A DNA stretch of 57,777 nucleotides from a bacterium (GTDB lineage Bacteria; Bacteroidota; Bacteroidia; Bacteroidales; P3): contig JAAVBQ010000008.1 of the NCBI GenBank assembly GCA_014803485.1, positions 1-57,777 of the forward strand, read 5' to 3'. The notes below the pieces were generated by a model that did no database searches, had not been told where the DNA came from, and saw only the letters and a list, made by a program, of their open reading frames with translations. Made by a program: the position numbers and the translations under genes. Of the stretch, positions 56,310-57,777 are shown piece after piece (the stretch's first letter is position 1; the number at the start of each line of letters is the position of its first letter).

Positions 56310-57777
56310 AATTTTTCCGGCGGCGATGCTCTTGGCTGTCCTGACGGCGGCCTGTTCGATGGACAAATACTGTCCTTCGCCCGAAGTGTCGTTGCCCGAA
56401 AAAATCTCCCTCTATCAGTCTCAACTCGATTCGCTGGCCTCGGCCGATATGCGATGGTGGAACTTCTATGCAGACACCCTTCTGCGCGACCTCATTCAAA
56501 AAACCCTCGCCAACAACAGGGATATGCACGCAGCCGTGTCGAAAATCCGCCAGATGCGCTACGGAATGCGGAGCGCCCTCGGCGAACATCTGCCCGACAT
56601 CGACCTCACGCTGGGAAACCATGACGAACGGCAACACGGACGCAACGAACCGTGGGACATAGAGAATGTAACGGAATTCAAGGGGCACGTTTCCTGGGAA
56701 TACAACCTTTTCGGTGCGCAGACGTGGGCGTCCCGACAGGCCGAAGAGGAATTTTTGGCTTCCGTGGAGGGACAACGCACCTTGCAGATGCGTCTGATTT
56801 CCGAAGTATCGACCGCCTATTTCGAACTCATTGCCTTGGACCGGCAGTTGGAATTGGTGAAGAAAACGGTGGAAACATGGCGCGAGAGTATGGAGAAGGC
56901 CGAACTGCGCTACAAGACGGGCTTGTTCAAGGAAACAGCCTATCGGCAGGCGGTGGTGGAGTACAAGGCCTCCACCGTGCAGATTCCACAATACGAAAAA
57001 CTCATCGCCCTCAAGGAAAGTCAGATTTCGCTGCTGGCGGGCGAATTTCCCTCAAAAGTGGAACGCAACGGCAGCATCACCATCTCACAAAATCTTCTCC
57101 ATCAGATACCCAACGGCTTGCCGTCCGAACTGCTCCTGCGTCGCCCCGACGTAAGGCAGGCAAGGGCCGAACTGGCGGCAGGCAAGGCACAGGCGGGCTT
57201 TCTGTTCGCCGACCGCTTTCCGTCTCTGTCACTTTCGTGGCAAGGCGGTTTTGAAGGCGACCCGATAAAGGACCTGTTCGTTTCGCCCTATTTCTACGCA
57301 AGCGGTTATTTGGTGAACGCCATTTTTGCATTTGGAAAGAAACACCACCGCTACAAGGCCTCCCTCGAATCCTATCTGCAGAAAAGAGCCGCCTACGAAC
57401 GTAAGGTATTGGAAGTGTTCAAGGAAGCGAACGATGCTATGGTTTCGTTCGTCAAGTCTTCCGAAGCAAGCTCGCTCTTGCTGGATTTGCAGGACGCCAC
57501 GCAGGAGTATGTGGATTTGGCGCAGAAACAATATATGAACGGCGGTCTCGATTATATGGACGTGCTGGACTCGCGCCGTCAACTTTTCAGTGTTCAGCAA
57601 CAACTTACACAAAACATTTGCAATCAATATTTAGCATTAATAAACCTCTATATGGCCTTCGGCGGTGGGTGGAGCGAGGAGTTTCCGCAGGAAGCCCTCA
57701 CAAAAAAAGAATTGAGGAAGCAGGAGAGATTGGTGGAAGAAAAACTGAGCGACTCCACGTTCAACGCACGGGAAGGC
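56296..57777 (+). CDS. Outer-membrane efflux lipoprotein (TolC/OprM-like), 3' end outside window
   Basis: The frame is open from ATG 56296 to the right edge (494 codons, no stop). The signal is MRNARIFPAAMLLAVLTAACS, with lipidated Cys20. The mature part follows the NodT/OprM pattern: MRWWNFYADTLLRDLIQKTLANN near the start, two long helical repeats (SEVSTAYFELIALDRQLELV and QKRAAYERKVLEVFKEANDAM), and the family LLRRPDVRQARAELAA motif. It forms the outer-membrane exit duct of a tripartite pump. A hydrophilic extension follows the YMAFGGGW signature. The inner-membrane transporter is probably encoded just outside the window. Confidence 0.92.
   Translation, partial: MRNARIFPAAMLLAVLTAACSMDKYCPSPEVSLPEKISLYQSQLDSLASADMRWWNFYADTLLRDLIQKTLANNRDMHAAVSKIRQMRYGMRSALGEHLPDIDLTLGNHDERQHGRNEPWDIENVTEFKGHVSWEYNLFGAQTWASRQAEEEFLASVEGQRTLQMRLISEVSTAYFELIALDRQLELVKKTVETWRESMEKAELRYKTGLFKETAYRQAVVEYKASTVQIPQYEKLIALKESQISLLAGEFPSKVERNGSITISQNLLHQIPNGLPSELLLRRPDVRQARAELAAGKAQAGFLFADRFPSLSLSWQGGFEGDPIKDLFVSPYFYASGYLVNAIFAFGKKHHRYKASLESYLQKRAAYERKVLEVFKEANDAMVSFVKSSEASSLLLDLQDATQEYVDLAQKQYMNGGLDYMDVLDSRRQLFSVQQQLTQNICNQYLALINLYMAFGGGWSEEFPQEALTKKELRKQERLVEEKLSDSTFNAREG

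Overview
The window is a stretch of chromosome from a member of the phylum Bacteroidota, most likely order Bacteroidales. The evidence is a DUF4290 protein, a GH3-family enzyme, a T9SS type A sorting domain, a short adenylate kinase, a MurA with Asp in place of the usual active-site Cys, several TAnnTTTG promoter elements (the Bacteroidota -7 box), and a general lack of Shine-Dalgarno sequences. The core genes are visibly GC-rich. Two blocks are visibly AT-rich and look acquired: 1-4990 and about 35210-45150.

Layout. (a) 1-4954, minus strand, AT-rich: a defence-type cluster downstream of dnaX. It holds a DUF4062/ATP-binding/winged-helix protein, a small orphan protein, an Mrr-like PD-(D/E)XK protein and a beta-class adenine DNA methyltransferase that runs off the left edge. 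(b) 4994-12630: housekeeping genes dnaX, lolD, rfbB, a PurF-like amidotransferase, a LutA-like Fe-S protein and lysS. (c) 12797-20655, plus strand: a long run hpt, adk, mrp, nifU-like, nitroreductase, glycosyltransferase, ECF sigma factor, LptF/G permease, GH3 and DivIC/FtsB-like, mostly with overlapping or touching ends. (d) 20668-28971: priA (minus) divergent from the DUF4290 gene and murA; an outer-membrane protein (minus); then tRNA-Ser(GCU), tonB and an NlpC/P60 peptidase. (e) 28963-35188, minus: valS-lptF/G-ligA, joined by 4-bp ATGA overlaps. (f) 35416-44994, AT-rich: a four-gene cassette. It has a small T9SS-sorted protein, a 2316-residue SpvB/VCBS/RHS protein with a variable C-terminal domain, and two paralogous exported proteins. 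(g) 45158-57777: a YqeY-like protein, ispG, the rimP-nusA-infB-tilS operon on the minus strand, a metallo-beta-lactamase-fold hydrolase, thyA, and an efflux adaptor followed by an outer-membrane efflux lipoprotein cut by the right edge.

The most interesting locus is the RHS cassette. It has the parts of Tc-toxin B and C subunits fused in one chain: SpvB and FG-GAP/VCBS, then YD repeats, an RHS core, and a roughly 320-residue tip containing a papain-like Cys...His arrangement. Directly behind it lie two near-duplicate genes with signal peptides that could be immunity proteins. Two 19-bp palindromes sit in the valS/cassette intergenic region and look like operators. Second in interest is the left-edge defence cluster, whose first gene carries an unusual in-frame 21-bp minisatellite between its ATPase-like and winged-helix parts.

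All assignments come from reading the sequence and remembered family motifs; no searches were run.
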